This document shows, one piece after another, positions 15,345-21,727 of a stretch of DNA of 21,727 nucleotides. Source of the DNA: UBA1801 sp035353395 (GTDB taxonomy: Bacteria; Acidobacteriota; Holophagae; Holophagales; Holophagaceae). The stretch covers positions 1 to 21,727 of the forward strand of contig DAOPZL010000047.1 of NCBI GenBank assembly GCA_035353395.1, in the 5' to 3' direction. Numbering within the stretch: the first letter of the stretch is position 1; each line of letters begins with the position of its first letter. The notes beneath the pieces are model-generated. The model saw only the letters and a program-made list of their open reading frames with translations, did no database searches and was not told the DNA's origin. The position numbers and the translations under genes were made by a program.

Positions 15345-15848
15345 ATGTCCATGATGCCCAGAGGCTTGATGCTTTGTTCCTTGCTCGTCCTGTGGGCTCC
15401 GGGAACCCTGGTTTCGGCCCCCCCTCCCGCCCGGCTGAGCGTGCAGGTCCAGAACGGTCAGCTCCGAGCCACCCCCGCCTTCCTCGGGAAGATCGTGGGG
15501 ACGGTGGCCTACGGAGCCCAGGTGACGGCGCTCCAGTCGAAGGGGGACTGGACGCAGGTGAAGACGTCCTCCGGCCAGCAAGGCTGGATGCACAAGTCCG
15601 CCCTGACCACCCGGAAGATCTCCATGAGCTCGGGTGCCTCGGCCGCCAGGACGGGCGCTTCCAGCGGGGAACTGGCCCTGGCCGGCAAGGGGTTCAACGC
15701 CGACGTGGAACGGGAGTTCAAGGCCAGGAACAAGGCCCTGAACTTCGCCGCCGTGGACCGGATGGAGGCGGTCAGGATCCCGGTGAAGGAGATGTCGGCC
15801 TTCCTCCAGGCGGGTGCCGTGAAGCCCGGGGAAGGAGGTGCGCGATGA
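15345..15848 (+). CDS. SH3-domain exported protein
   Basis: A protein of about 167 residues with an N-terminal signal peptide (hydrophobic LMLCSLLVLWAPG, likely cut near LVSA). One bacterial SH3-like domain follows (SVQVQNGQLRATP to GQQGWMHKSALTT), with the usual 'LR..P...G.V......V.......WTQV....G..GW' pattern. The rest is a charged helical tail. Such domains bind cell-wall or protein ligands in the periplasm. The start is uncertain: GTG 15342 and ATG at 15345, 15351 and 15354 are all in frame, and none has a strong ribosome binding site. It overlaps the M48 protease gene by four bases (ATGA), so the two products probably act together. Confidence 0.8.
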   Translation: MSMMPRGLMLCSLLVLWAPGTLVSAPPPARLSVQVQNGQLRATPAFLGKIVGTVAYGAQVTALQSKGDWTQVKTSSGQQGWMHKSALTTRKISMSSGASAARTGASSGELALAGKGFNADVEREFKARNKALNFAAVDRMEAVRIPVKEMSAFLQAGAVKPGEGGAR

Positions 15849-16735
15849 GGATGCGCACGGCGGGAATCCTCGCGGGCCTCGCCCTGGTCCTCGCCGGGTG
15901 CGCCGAGGTGACCAAGATCGGGACCAGCGTGGGGGTCGCCACCGGCAGGATCACCGAGGAGCAGAAGCAGGCCCTCGACCTGTCTTCCGAGAAGGCCTCC
16001 GAACAGATCACGCCGGAGCAGGAGTACTACATCGGCCGTTCCGTGGCCGCCACGATCCTGGCGTCCTACAAGTCCTTCGACCAGGAAGCCGCCACGCGCT
16101 ACGTGAATGTCCTGGGACAGACCCTCGCCCTGGCCTCGAAGAAGCCCGAGACGTTCGGGGGCTACCACTTCGGCATCCTGGACACCGACGAGATCAACGC
16201 CTTCGCGGCGCCGGGGGGGCTGATCCTGGTCTCCAGGGGCCTGCTCCGCTGCTGCCGCAGCGAAGACGCCCTGGCCGCGGTCCTGGCCCACGAGGTGGGC
16301 CATGTGGAGCGCGAGCACGGCCTCGGCGCCATCGAGAAGAGCCGCAGGACGGCCTTCGTGACCACCCTGGCGGTCACGGCAGGCAAGAGCCTGGGCAAGG
16401 CGGACCTGGCCGATCTCACGAAGGCCTTCGAGGGCACCATCGGCGACATCACCAGCACCCTGGTGAATTCCGGCTACTCCCGCCAGGCGGAGTTCGAGGC
16501 GGACGCCGCCTCGGTCCGGATCCTGCGCAGCGTCGGCTACGACCCCGAGGGGCTGGTGGACATGCTCGAGCAGATGGAGAAGGCGATGAAGCCCGGAAGC
16601 CGGGGCTTCGGAGCCACGCACCCCGCGCCCAGGGACCGCATCGACGCCGTGCGGAAGCTCATCGGGGCCCCGGCGCCCCTTGAGGAACCGTCGGCCCGCA
16701 GACAGCGCTTCGCGGCGGCGCTCGGCCGGATCTGA
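15845..16735 (+). CDS. M48-family metalloprotease, lipoprotein
   Basis: This 296-residue lipoprotein has the signal LALVLAGC (lipidated C19) and a zinc-protease domain with HEVGH (H149, E150, H153). The third metal ligand is E216 in EFEAD. The mature domain starts with the YYIGRSVAATIL stretch and contains INAFAAPGGLILVSRGLL, typical of periplasmic M48 proteases such as BepA and LoiP that assemble or clear outer-membrane proteins. Unlike BepA there is no C-terminal TPR domain; the protein ends about 80 residues after the zinc site. GGAGG six bases before the ATG supports the start. The cyclase gene begins two bases after its stop. Confidence 0.93.
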   Translation: MRMRTAGILAGLALVLAGCAEVTKIGTSVGVATGRITEEQKQALDLSSEKASEQITPEQEYYIGRSVAATILASYKSFDQEAATRYVNVLGQTLALASKKPETFGGYHFGILDTDEINAFAAPGGLILVSRGLLRCCRSEDALAAVLAHEVGHVEREHGLGAIEKSRRTAFVTTLAVTAGKSLGKADLADLTKAFEGTIGDITSTLVNSGYSRQAEFEADAASVRILRSVGYDPEGLVDMLEQMEKAMKPGSRGFGATHPAPRDRIDAVRKLIGAPAPLEEPSARRQRFAAALGRI

Positions 16736-16737
16736 GC

Positions 16738-18846
16738 ATGTGGAAGAAGGTCCGGCACGGGCTGCTGGTGGGGGCCGGGGCGGCCGGGGTGGCCCTGGCG
16801 CTCCACCTCGGCGGCGCCCTGGGGGCCTGGGAGGACGCCACCTGGATGATCCGGGTGCGCCGCATGGCCAGCCCCTCGCCCGCCACGGCCCGGATCAAGC
16901 TGATCCTGGTGGACCAGCCCAGCCTCGACTGGGGCCGCAGGGAGAACCAGTGGTCCTGGCCCTGGCCCCACGAGGTGCTGGGGGCCGTCCTGGACTTCTG
17001 CCGGCGGGGCGGAGCCAAGGCCGTGGCCTTCGATGTGATGTACACCGAGCCCTCCCTCTACGGGGTGGACGACGACCGGGTGTTCGGCGAAGCCATCCGT
17101 CGGGGTGCGCCCTTCGTCGCCGCGGTCCTGGCCGGCGGGGACCAGGGGGAGACGACCCGCTGGCCCGAGGGGGAGGGCCCAAGCCCCCCGGCGGTCGAAG
17201 GACTGGAGCGCTGGCGCTCGAGGGCACCTGCCTCGCGCGCCGTCTTCCCGGTCCAGGACGTGGCGGCGGGCGCCGCGATGTTCGGGAACGTCCGGGGCCT
17301 GCCCGATCCCGACGGGGTCTACCGGCGCGGTCTCGTCTTCCAGGAGTTCGACGGCCGCGTCGTGCCCTCCCTGGGGATCGCCGCCTACCTCGCCGGCCGC
17401 CGGGCTCCTTCCCGCCTCGAGCTGGAGCCCGGCGGGCTCCGGGTGGACGGCGCGCGGATCCCGCTCGACGGCCGGGGCCGGACGCTTCTCCGATTCTGCG
17501 GGCCTTCAGGGACCCACCAGGCCTACAGCGCGGCCGGGATCGTCCAGTCGGAGCTCGCTCTGCGCGAGGGGGGCACTCCCCGGATCGACCCCCAGGCCCT
17601 GAAGGACTGCTATGTCTTTTTCGGCTACAGCGCGCCGGGCCTCTACGACCTCCAGCCGACCCCCGTCGGCGACAAGTACCCCGGCGTGGAGGTCCACGCG
17701 ACCATGCTGGACAACCTCCTTGCCGGCTCCTTCCTGCGGGACGCGCCGGGAGTCCTCGTGGCCGCAGGGCTGCTGGTCCTGAGCGCGCTGGCCGGGATCG
17801 CCGGAATCCTCAGCCGCAGGCCCTGGCAGAGCGTGCTGGGATTCCTGGTCTTCCCCGTGGTCCCCTTCGGGCTCGGCTTCCTCGCCTACGCCCACGGCTT
17901 CTGGCTGCCCGTGGTGGCGGGCGAGGTGGGCGTCGGCCTGGCCCTGGTGGGCGCGGGTGTCGTGAACTATGCGACGGAAGGGCGCCAGAAGGCCTTCCTG
18001 AAGAACGCCTTCCGCTACTACCTCGGGGCGGAGGTCATCGAGCAGATCCTCGCCGATCCCTCGCGCCTCAAGCTGGGGGGCGAGAAGCGCGAGCTGACCA
18101 TCTTCTTCTCGGACATCGAGAAGTTCTCCAGCTTCTCCGAGCACCTGGACCCACCCGCCCTGACCCTGTTGCTCAACGAGTACCTGTCGGACATGGGCGC
18201 CATCATCCAGGAGGAGGGCGGCTACCTCGACAAGTACATCGGGGACGCCATCGTGGCCTTCTGGAACGCTCCCCTGGACCAGGCCGACCATGCCGTCCGC
18301 GCCTGCCGCGCGGCGATCCGGTGCGCGCGGAAGCTGGCCGAGAAGCGCCCGGAACTGGAGGCCCGGACGGGGGCCGTCGTGAAGGCGCGCATCGGCATGA
18401 ATACGGGTCCCGTGGTCGTGGGCAACATGGGCTCGTACGAGCGCTTCAACTACACGATCCTCGGCGATGCCGCCAACCTGGCCTCGCGCCTGGAGGGCGC
18501 CAACAAGGTCTTCGGCACCTACGCCATGGTCTCGGAGAGCACCTGGGAGCAAAGCGGCGGGCGGTTCGTCGGCCGAGAACTGGGACGCCTGCGCGTGGTG
18601 GGCCGAAAGGCTCCGGTGCGCGTCTTCGAGCTGGCCGGCCTGCCCGGGGAACCGGCGCCCGCCCCTTTCGCCCCGTTCGCGGAGGCCTTGGCCCTCTTCT
18701 ACGAAGGGCGATTCCAGGAGGCCCTGGAAGGATTCGAACGGATGCCGGAGGACCCGGCATCCAAGACCTATGCCGTCCAGTGCCGGGAGCTGATCCTGCA
18801 CCCGCCCGCGGAATGGGACGGCGTCCTGAACCTCACCGAGAAATAG
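16738..18846 (+). CDS. Adenylate cyclase with CHASE2 sensor domain
   Basis: The 702-residue membrane protein has an N-terminal hydrophobic segment (about 7-28), an extracytoplasmic CHASE2 domain to about residue 340 and three close membrane segments (about 342-415). The class III cyclase domain spans about 450-620. CHASE2 landmarks are IKLILVDQPSLDWGR, AKAVAFDVMYTEPS and GVEVHATMLDNLLAGSFLRD. In the cyclase, D459 (FSDIE) and D503 (KYIGD) are the metal ligands, and N580 and R584 (ANLASR) the transition-state pair. The substrate pair is K499 and T573, the Lys/Thr combination of class IIIb adenylate cyclases, so cAMP is the expected product. A short C-terminal tail of about 80 residues looks helical. 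It lies between the protease and SET genes with only 2- and 7-base gaps. The CHASE2 ligand is unknown. Confidence 0.93.
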   Translation: MWKKVRHGLLVGAGAAGVALALHLGGALGAWEDATWMIRVRRMASPSPATARIKLILVDQPSLDWGRRENQWSWPWPHEVLGAVLDFCRRGGAKAVAFDVMYTEPSLYGVDDDRVFGEAIRRGAPFVAAVLAGGDQGETTRWPEGEGPSPPAVEGLERWRSRAPASRAVFPVQDVAAGAAMFGNVRGLPDPDGVYRRGLVFQEFDGRVVPSLGIAAYLAGRRAPSRLELEPGGLRVDGARIPLDGRGRTLLRFCGPSGTHQAYSAAGIVQSELALREGGTPRIDPQALKDCYVFFGYSAPGLYDLQPTPVGDKYPGVEVHATMLDNLLAGSFLRDAPGVLVAAGLLVLSALAGIAGILSRRPWQSVLGFLVFPVVPFGLGFLAYAHGFWLPVVAGEVGVGLALVGAGVVNYATEGRQKAFLKNAFRYYLGAEVIEQILADPSRLKLGGEKRELTIFFSDIEKFSSFSEHLDPPALTLLLNEYLSDMGAIIQEEGGYLDKYIGDAIVAFWNAPLDQADHAVRACRAAIRCARKLAEKRPELEARTGAVVKARIGMNTGPVVVGNMGSYERFNYTILGDAANLASRLEGANKVFGTYAMVSESTWEQSGGRFVGRELGRLRVVGRKAPVRVFELAGLPGEPAPAPFAPFAEALALFYEGRFQEALEGFERMPEDPASKTYAVQCRELILHPPAEWDGVLNLTEK

Positions 18847-18853
18847 GAGACCC

Positions 18854-19402
18854 ATGCACCTGAGGCCCGGCATCGTCATCACCCCCTGGATCGATCCCCG
18901 CATCGAGATCCGCGCCTCTCCCCTGCACGGCCGGGGCATGTTCGCGCGGGAGTCCTTCGGCAGCGGCGAGATCGCGCTGATCTGGGGGGGCACGATCTTC
19001 TCCGAGAAGGACATCCAGGCAGGGAAGGCGAATCGCCAGTCCATCACCCTCGTGGAGGAGGGCCTCTATCTGGGCGATCCGGCGGGCACCGGGGAGGGCG
19101 CGGACTACTACCTGAACCACAGCTGCGACTCGAACCTGTGGATGCTGAACGCCCTCACCCTCGTCACCCGGGACGTCGTCGAGGAGGACGAGGAGCTGAC
19201 GATCGACTACGCCCTCTGGGAAACGGATCCCCACTGGGTCCTCTCCCCCTGCGCCTGCGGCTCCCCCCGCTGCCGCGGAAAGGTGACGGGCCAGGACTGG
19301 CGTCTCGCGGCACTGCAGGAACGCTACGGAGGGCACTTCTCGCCGGTCATCGAACGCTGGATCGGGAATCCGCATGCCGGGCAGGGAGACGAGCGCGCCT
19401 GA
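18854..19402 (+). CDS. SET-domain protein (putative lysine methyltransferase)
   Basis: A 182-residue protein with a complete small SET domain: SPLHGRGMFARESFGSGE, the S-adenosylmethionine-binding NHSCDSN (88-94), EELTIDY with catalytic Y119, and a post-SET cysteine cluster CACGSPRCRG (C133, C135, C140) that would bind zinc with C91. SET enzymes methylate protein lysines. In bacteria the substrates are mostly unknown; ribosomal or nucleoid proteins are possible. AGGAG overlapping the cyclase stop codon gives the start. It is the last gene of the four-gene run. Confidence 0.9.
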   Translation: MHLRPGIVITPWIDPRIEIRASPLHGRGMFARESFGSGEIALIWGGTIFSEKDIQAGKANRQSITLVEEGLYLGDPAGTGEGADYYLNHSCDSNLWMLNALTLVTRDVVEEDEELTIDYALWETDPHWVLSPCACGSPRCRGKVTGQDWRLAALQERYGGHFSPVIERWIGNPHAGQGDERA

Positions 19403-19438
19403 TCCCTGGCCTCGGGATTGGTTCCGCGAAGTCCCCGG

Positions 19439-19448
19439 GTTCATGAAC
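19439..19448. promoter_or_regulatory. Short palindrome upstream of the nitroreductase gene
   Basis: GTTCATGAAC is a perfect 10-base palindrome about 30 bases upstream of the likely -10 box at 19478. It is a candidate operator, but a palindrome of this length can occur by chance. Confidence 0.25.
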
Positions 19449-19474
19449 GTCGGCCTGTTCCGGCGGGGCCGGTC

Positions 19475-19483
19475 TGGTACAAA
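19475..19483 (+). promoter_or_regulatory. Possible extended -10 promoter of the nitroreductase gene
   Basis: TGGTACAAA fits an extended -10 element (TGnTACAAA), 28 bases before the ATG at 19511. Only a weak -35 (around CTGTTC, 19455-19460) is present. Confidence 0.4.
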
Positions 19484-19510
19484 CTGGACCCATTCCGGAG
19501 GAGACCGCCC

Positions 19511-20140
19511 ATGAACCTGGAGGAACTTGTCCGCAAGACCCGCAGCTACCGGCGCTTCCATGAGGACCACGCCATCGGGACGGAGGTCCTGAGGGGCCTG
19601 GTGGACCTGGCCCGGCTTTCCGCCTCGGGGCGCAACCTGCAGCCCTTGAAATACTTGCTCTGCAACCAGAGGGCGATGAACGAGCGGATCTTCCCGGAGC
19701 TGGCCTGGGCCGGCTACCTCAAGGACTGGCCCGGCCCCGTCCCCGGCGAGCGTCCCTCCGCCTACATCGTCGTCCTGGGGGACCAGCGCATCGCCAAGGA
19801 CTTCGGCAGCGACCCCGGGATCGCCTGCCAGAGCATCCTCCTGGGCGCCACGAGCCAGGGGCTGGGGGGCTGCCTCATCGGGTCCGTGAAGCGCGAGCGC
19901 CTGCGGGAGATCCTCGGCGTCCCGGCCCACCTGGAGATCGTGCTGGTGATCGCCCTCGGGAAGCCGAAGGAGGTCGTGAAGATCGATCCGCTCGGGCCCG
20001 AGGGGGACGTCAAGTACTGGCGCGATGCGGAGGGCGTGCACCACGTGCCCAAGCGGACCCTGGAGGAGATCCTCGTCCCGCTGAAGGACTCGCGGGGGAC
20101 TCCCGCTACGGGAGCTCCTGGAGCTTCAGGAGCTCCTTGA
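19511..20140 (+). CDS. Nitroreductase-family protein (FMN-dependent)
   Basis: The 209-residue protein starts with LEELVRKTRSYRRFHED, the family's FMN-phosphate-binding arginine region, followed by LARLSASGRNLQPLKYLL and IACQSILLGATSQGLGGCLIGSVKRE, the conserved helix and glycine turn of the nitroreductase fold. Members reduce nitro groups, quinones or flavins with NAD(P)H; the substrate here is unknown. GGAGGAG precedes the ATG by seven bases. The tail GTPATGAPGASGAP is low-complexity and is encoded by the inverted repeat at 20111-20136, which also encodes the end of the convergent trpR-like gene. The two coding regions overlap by 35 bases. Confidence 0.9.
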   Translation: MNLEELVRKTRSYRRFHEDHAIGTEVLRGLVDLARLSASGRNLQPLKYLLCNQRAMNERIFPELAWAGYLKDWPGPVPGERPSAYIVVLGDQRIAKDFGSDPGIACQSILLGATSQGLGGCLIGSVKRERLREILGVPAHLEIVLVIALGKPKEVVKIDPLGPEGDVKYWRDAEGVHHVPKRTLEEILVPLKDSRGTPATGAPGASGAP

Positions 20141-20378
20141 GGGCGGATCCGGGCTTCTTCAGCTCCCGGGACCCGCGGGTGATCTTGCACAGGCTCAGGC
20201 CGAGCTCCTTGGCGATCCGCCGCTGGGTTTCCCCCCGGTCCAGGCGCTTCACCAGCTCCCACCGGGCGCTGAGGTCCTTGGCCTCGGAGGGGGTCAGCAG
20301 CGCGCAGAGCGCCTCCTCCACGAGGTCAGGGTCGTCGGCGAGGGCGAGGAGTCGGGCGAGTTCGGTGAGGGAGGTCAT
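20106..20378 (-). CDS. trpR: TrpR-type repressor
   Basis: A 90-residue protein of the Trp repressor family. Aligned to E. coli TrpR it keeps all three tryptophan-contacting positions: Thr of LTP (T44), Arg ten residues later (R54, in LSARWELV) and Arg of KITRGS (R84). The helix-turn-helix QRRIAKELGLSLCKITRGSRELK is intact, with one residue fewer in the turn region. It is therefore likely a genuine tryptophan-dependent dimeric repressor rather than a YerC-type relative. The ATG at 20378 is the first in-frame start beyond the promoter; its ribosome binding site is weak. A promoter and a perfect palindrome lie directly upstream, suggesting autoregulation. No tryptophan biosynthesis gene is visible in the window. 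Confidence 0.88.
   Translation of the reverse strand: MTSLTELARLLALADDPDLVEEALCALLTPSEAKDLSARWELVKRLDRGETQRRIAKELGLSLCKITRGSRELKKPGSALKELLKLQELP
20111..20136. terminator. Hairpin shared by the convergent nitroreductase and trpR ends
   Basis: GGAGCTCCTG (20111-20120) and CAGGAGCTCC (20127-20136) form a perfect 10-base-pair stem with a 6-base loop. It lies inside both overlapping coding ends and directly before the nitroreductase stop codon. There is no T-run on either strand, so termination would be weak or factor-assisted. Confidence 0.45.
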
Positions 20379-20383
20379 GAGGC

Positions 20384-20397
20384 TTCTGCGCGCAGAA
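20384..20397. promoter_or_regulatory. Palindromic operator candidate in the trpR promoter
   Basis: TTCTGCGCGCAGAA is a perfect 14-base palindrome ending six bases before the trpR start. It covers the predicted transcription start and touches the -10 box, the position expected of an autorepression operator. It does not resemble the E. coli CTAG-centred Trp operator. Confidence 0.55.
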
Positions 20398-20426
20398 ACG
20401 TACCTGGATTCGGGGGGGCGTGTCAA
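20397..20426 (-). promoter_or_regulatory. Promoter of the trpR-like gene
   Basis: Read on the minus strand, TTGACA (20426-20421) is followed after 18 bases by TACGTT (20402-20397). Transcription would begin near 20390, giving a leader of about 12 bases before the ATG at 20378. Confidence 0.6.
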
Positions 20427-20456
20427 CCCCGCGGCCGGCTGGGCCATACTCATGGG

Positions 20457-21727
20457 ATGCAGGTTCCACTGACGCGATCGATCCGGAGGTTCTCCCGCAC
20501 GGGCCTCGTCCTCCTCTGCTGGTGCGTGGCTCTGTGGGCCTTCCACCTGGCGCTCGGGGAGGGAGGATTCGGCTGGAGCCGGGGGAAGGCGTGGGCGGGG
20601 GCCTTCCTGCTGGCCTTCGGGAGTTCCTGGGCGGGCTGGGCCGTGCGCCAGGCCTGGATCCATCCCCGGCGCCTCAAGCGGGCCGAGGCGCTCTGGGCCG
20701 CGGGGGGCTTCGCCTCGGACGTCGTGGATCTCCTGGCCGGCGTGCACCTGGCCACGGGGGAGCTGGGGCACCGGGTCTGGCTCCTGCGCTCCAGGGCCAA
20801 CCTGGCGCTGGGCTACCGGAATCTTGCCTGGGCGGAGAGCGAGGAGGCGCACCTGGCCAGGGTCCCCTTCTGGCTGCGATGGCTCCTGCGCCTCTACCTC
20901 CGGTCCATTCCCGACCGCTCGGAGGCCTTCCTGGACTGGACGGGCCCGCTGTGGATGCGGCTGGTCCCCCACATGCCGAGCCTGCAGTGGCGGCTGGCGA
21001 TCCACCACCTGAGGCGCGGACGGCCCGGGAGCCGGGAGAAGGCCTGGGAGCTGCTCCTGGCCGCGATGCCGTACGCCACGGAGGATCCCGCCCTCCTGGA
21101 GGATCTGATGCTGGCGCTGCTGGGGCGGCTGCAGGAGCGGGACCCGGAGGCGGAGCGCCTCGGCCCCCAGCCCGGAATGCCCGAGTTCCAGGCGGCCTTC
21201 GAGCGGGCCCTGGACCTCCTGCTGCACCGCCACGGCTACCCCCGGACCGGCTGGGACCGGGTGGCCCCGGCCATGCACCTCCTCCAGCGCGGCCGCTACG
21301 ACGAGGTGCTGGCCATCAGCCGGACCCTGCCCCTGGACCGGTCCCCGGAGGCGCTCTGGATCGCCACCGTGGCCGCCCAGAAGGGCCTGGGGGACCTCAA
21401 CGGGGCCTGGAATTCCGTGGAGCAGGCCCTGGCCCAGGAGCCTGGCTCCTTCAGGCTCTGGATGATGCGGGAGGACCTCGCGCTGGACCTGCGCAAGCAT
21501 CCCGAGGCCCTGGAGTCCCTGGAGCGCGCCTTCGCCTTGTTCCAGGACGGCGGTCCCATGGAGCAGCTCCGGGAATGGCACACCCGGAGAGCCGAATACG
21601 CCTACTGGATCGAAGAGGATCCGGACGAGGCCGGGAAGCACCTGGACTTCCTGCCGGCCGCCCTGGATCCCAGGGGCCAGCCGCCCCTGAGGCTCTTCGT
21701 CCTGCTCGACCTGGGACGCTACGACGA
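20457..21727 (+). CDS. Membrane-anchored helical-repeat protein, function unknown (C-terminus beyond window)
   Basis: The frame is open from ATG 20457 to the window end (423 codons, no stop). Two hydrophobic segments lie at about residues 16-34 and 44-63. The rest is Leu/Ala/Trp-rich and helical. Pairs of helices such as RGRYDEVLAISRTL, EALWIATVAAQKGLGDLNGAWNSVEQALAQEP and HPEALESLERAF look like TPR repeats, so a protein-interaction scaffold is likely. Third-position GC bias is strong and the divergent neighbour ends where it begins, which supports a real gene. The start lacks a clear ribosome binding site; only GGG precedes it. It is divergent from trpR with 78 bases between starts. I do not recognise the family. 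Confidence 0.7.
   Translation, partial: MQVPLTRSIRRFSRTGLVLLCWCVALWAFHLALGEGGFGWSRGKAWAGAFLLAFGSSWAGWAVRQAWIHPRRLKRAEALWAAGGFASDVVDLLAGVHLATGELGHRVWLLRSRANLALGYRNLAWAESEEAHLARVPFWLRWLLRLYLRSIPDRSEAFLDWTGPLWMRLVPHMPSLQWRLAIHHLRRGRPGSREKAWELLLAAMPYATEDPALLEDLMLALLGRLQERDPEAERLGPQPGMPEFQAAFERALDLLLHRHGYPRTGWDRVAPAMHLLQRGRYDEVLAISRTLPLDRSPEALWIATVAAQKGLGDLNGAWNSVEQALAQEPGSFRLWMMREDLALDLRKHPEALESLERAFALFQDGGPMEQLREWHTRRAEYAYWIEEDPDEAGKHLDFLPAALDPRGQPPLRLFVLLDLGRYD

Noticed and set aside
20106..21641. 511-codon minus-strand frame covering the right edge
   Set aside because: Only its last 90 codons are TrpR. The upstream part is Gly/Pro/Gln-rich shadow sequence antisense to the gene at 20457, and a promoter lies just before the TrpR ATG.

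Overview
The window is GC-rich bacterial chromosome, densely coded on both strands. It has lipoproteins with clear lipoboxes, a periplasmic monosaccharide-binding protein and an SPFH membrane protein, so a Gram-negative-type envelope is likely. Gene content and codon bias would fit Acidobacteriota of the Holophaga/Geothrix kind, but this is only a guess because no rRNA or marker gene is present. There is no tRNA, rRNA, CRISPR array, insertion sequence or phage gene. No stretch over 300 bases lacks a gene; the largest gene-free stretch is about 200 bases (10047-10246).

Layout. 1-404 (minus) is the start of an SPFH/band-7 protein cut by the window edge. 505-1398 (minus) is a metallo-beta-lactamase-fold hydrolase, divergent from hcp (1537-3060), the hybrid-cluster protein. 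hcp is interrupted by a 100-N assembly gap. Between the two lies an FNR/DNR-like palindrome. A YihX-like HAD phosphatase (3117-3728) and a phosphofructokinase (3831-4943) follow, both with TTG starts.

The core of the window is 4996-14157. It begins with a sugar-sensing cassette: a membrane-anchored sugar-binding protein, a LytS/YesM-type histidine kinase, a YesN-type response regulator and a XylF-like lipoprotein, each overlapping the next. After a 200-base gap comes a complete CUT2 monosaccharide ABC transporter of the ChvE-GguA-GguB type, with a strong stem-loop between the binding protein and the ATPase genes. The arrangement resembles the XylFII-LytS-YesN xylose sensors known from clostridia. 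Inferred flow: periplasmic sugar binds the anchored receptor, the kinase signals to the AraC-type regulator, and the transporter promoter at 10047-10246 is activated. Sugar entering as hexose phosphate could feed the upstream phosphofructokinase.

14189-15181 (minus) is a TupA-like ATP-grasp protein. From a recognisable promoter at 15248 a tight four-gene run reads rightward: SH3-domain protein, M48 lipoprotein protease, CHASE2 adenylate cyclase and SET-domain protein (15345-19402). Then come a nitroreductase (19511-20140) and, convergent and overlapping it, a small TrpR-type repressor (20106-20378, minus). The repressor promoter carries a perfect 14-base palindrome. A membrane-anchored, helical-repeat protein (20457 onward) runs off the right edge.
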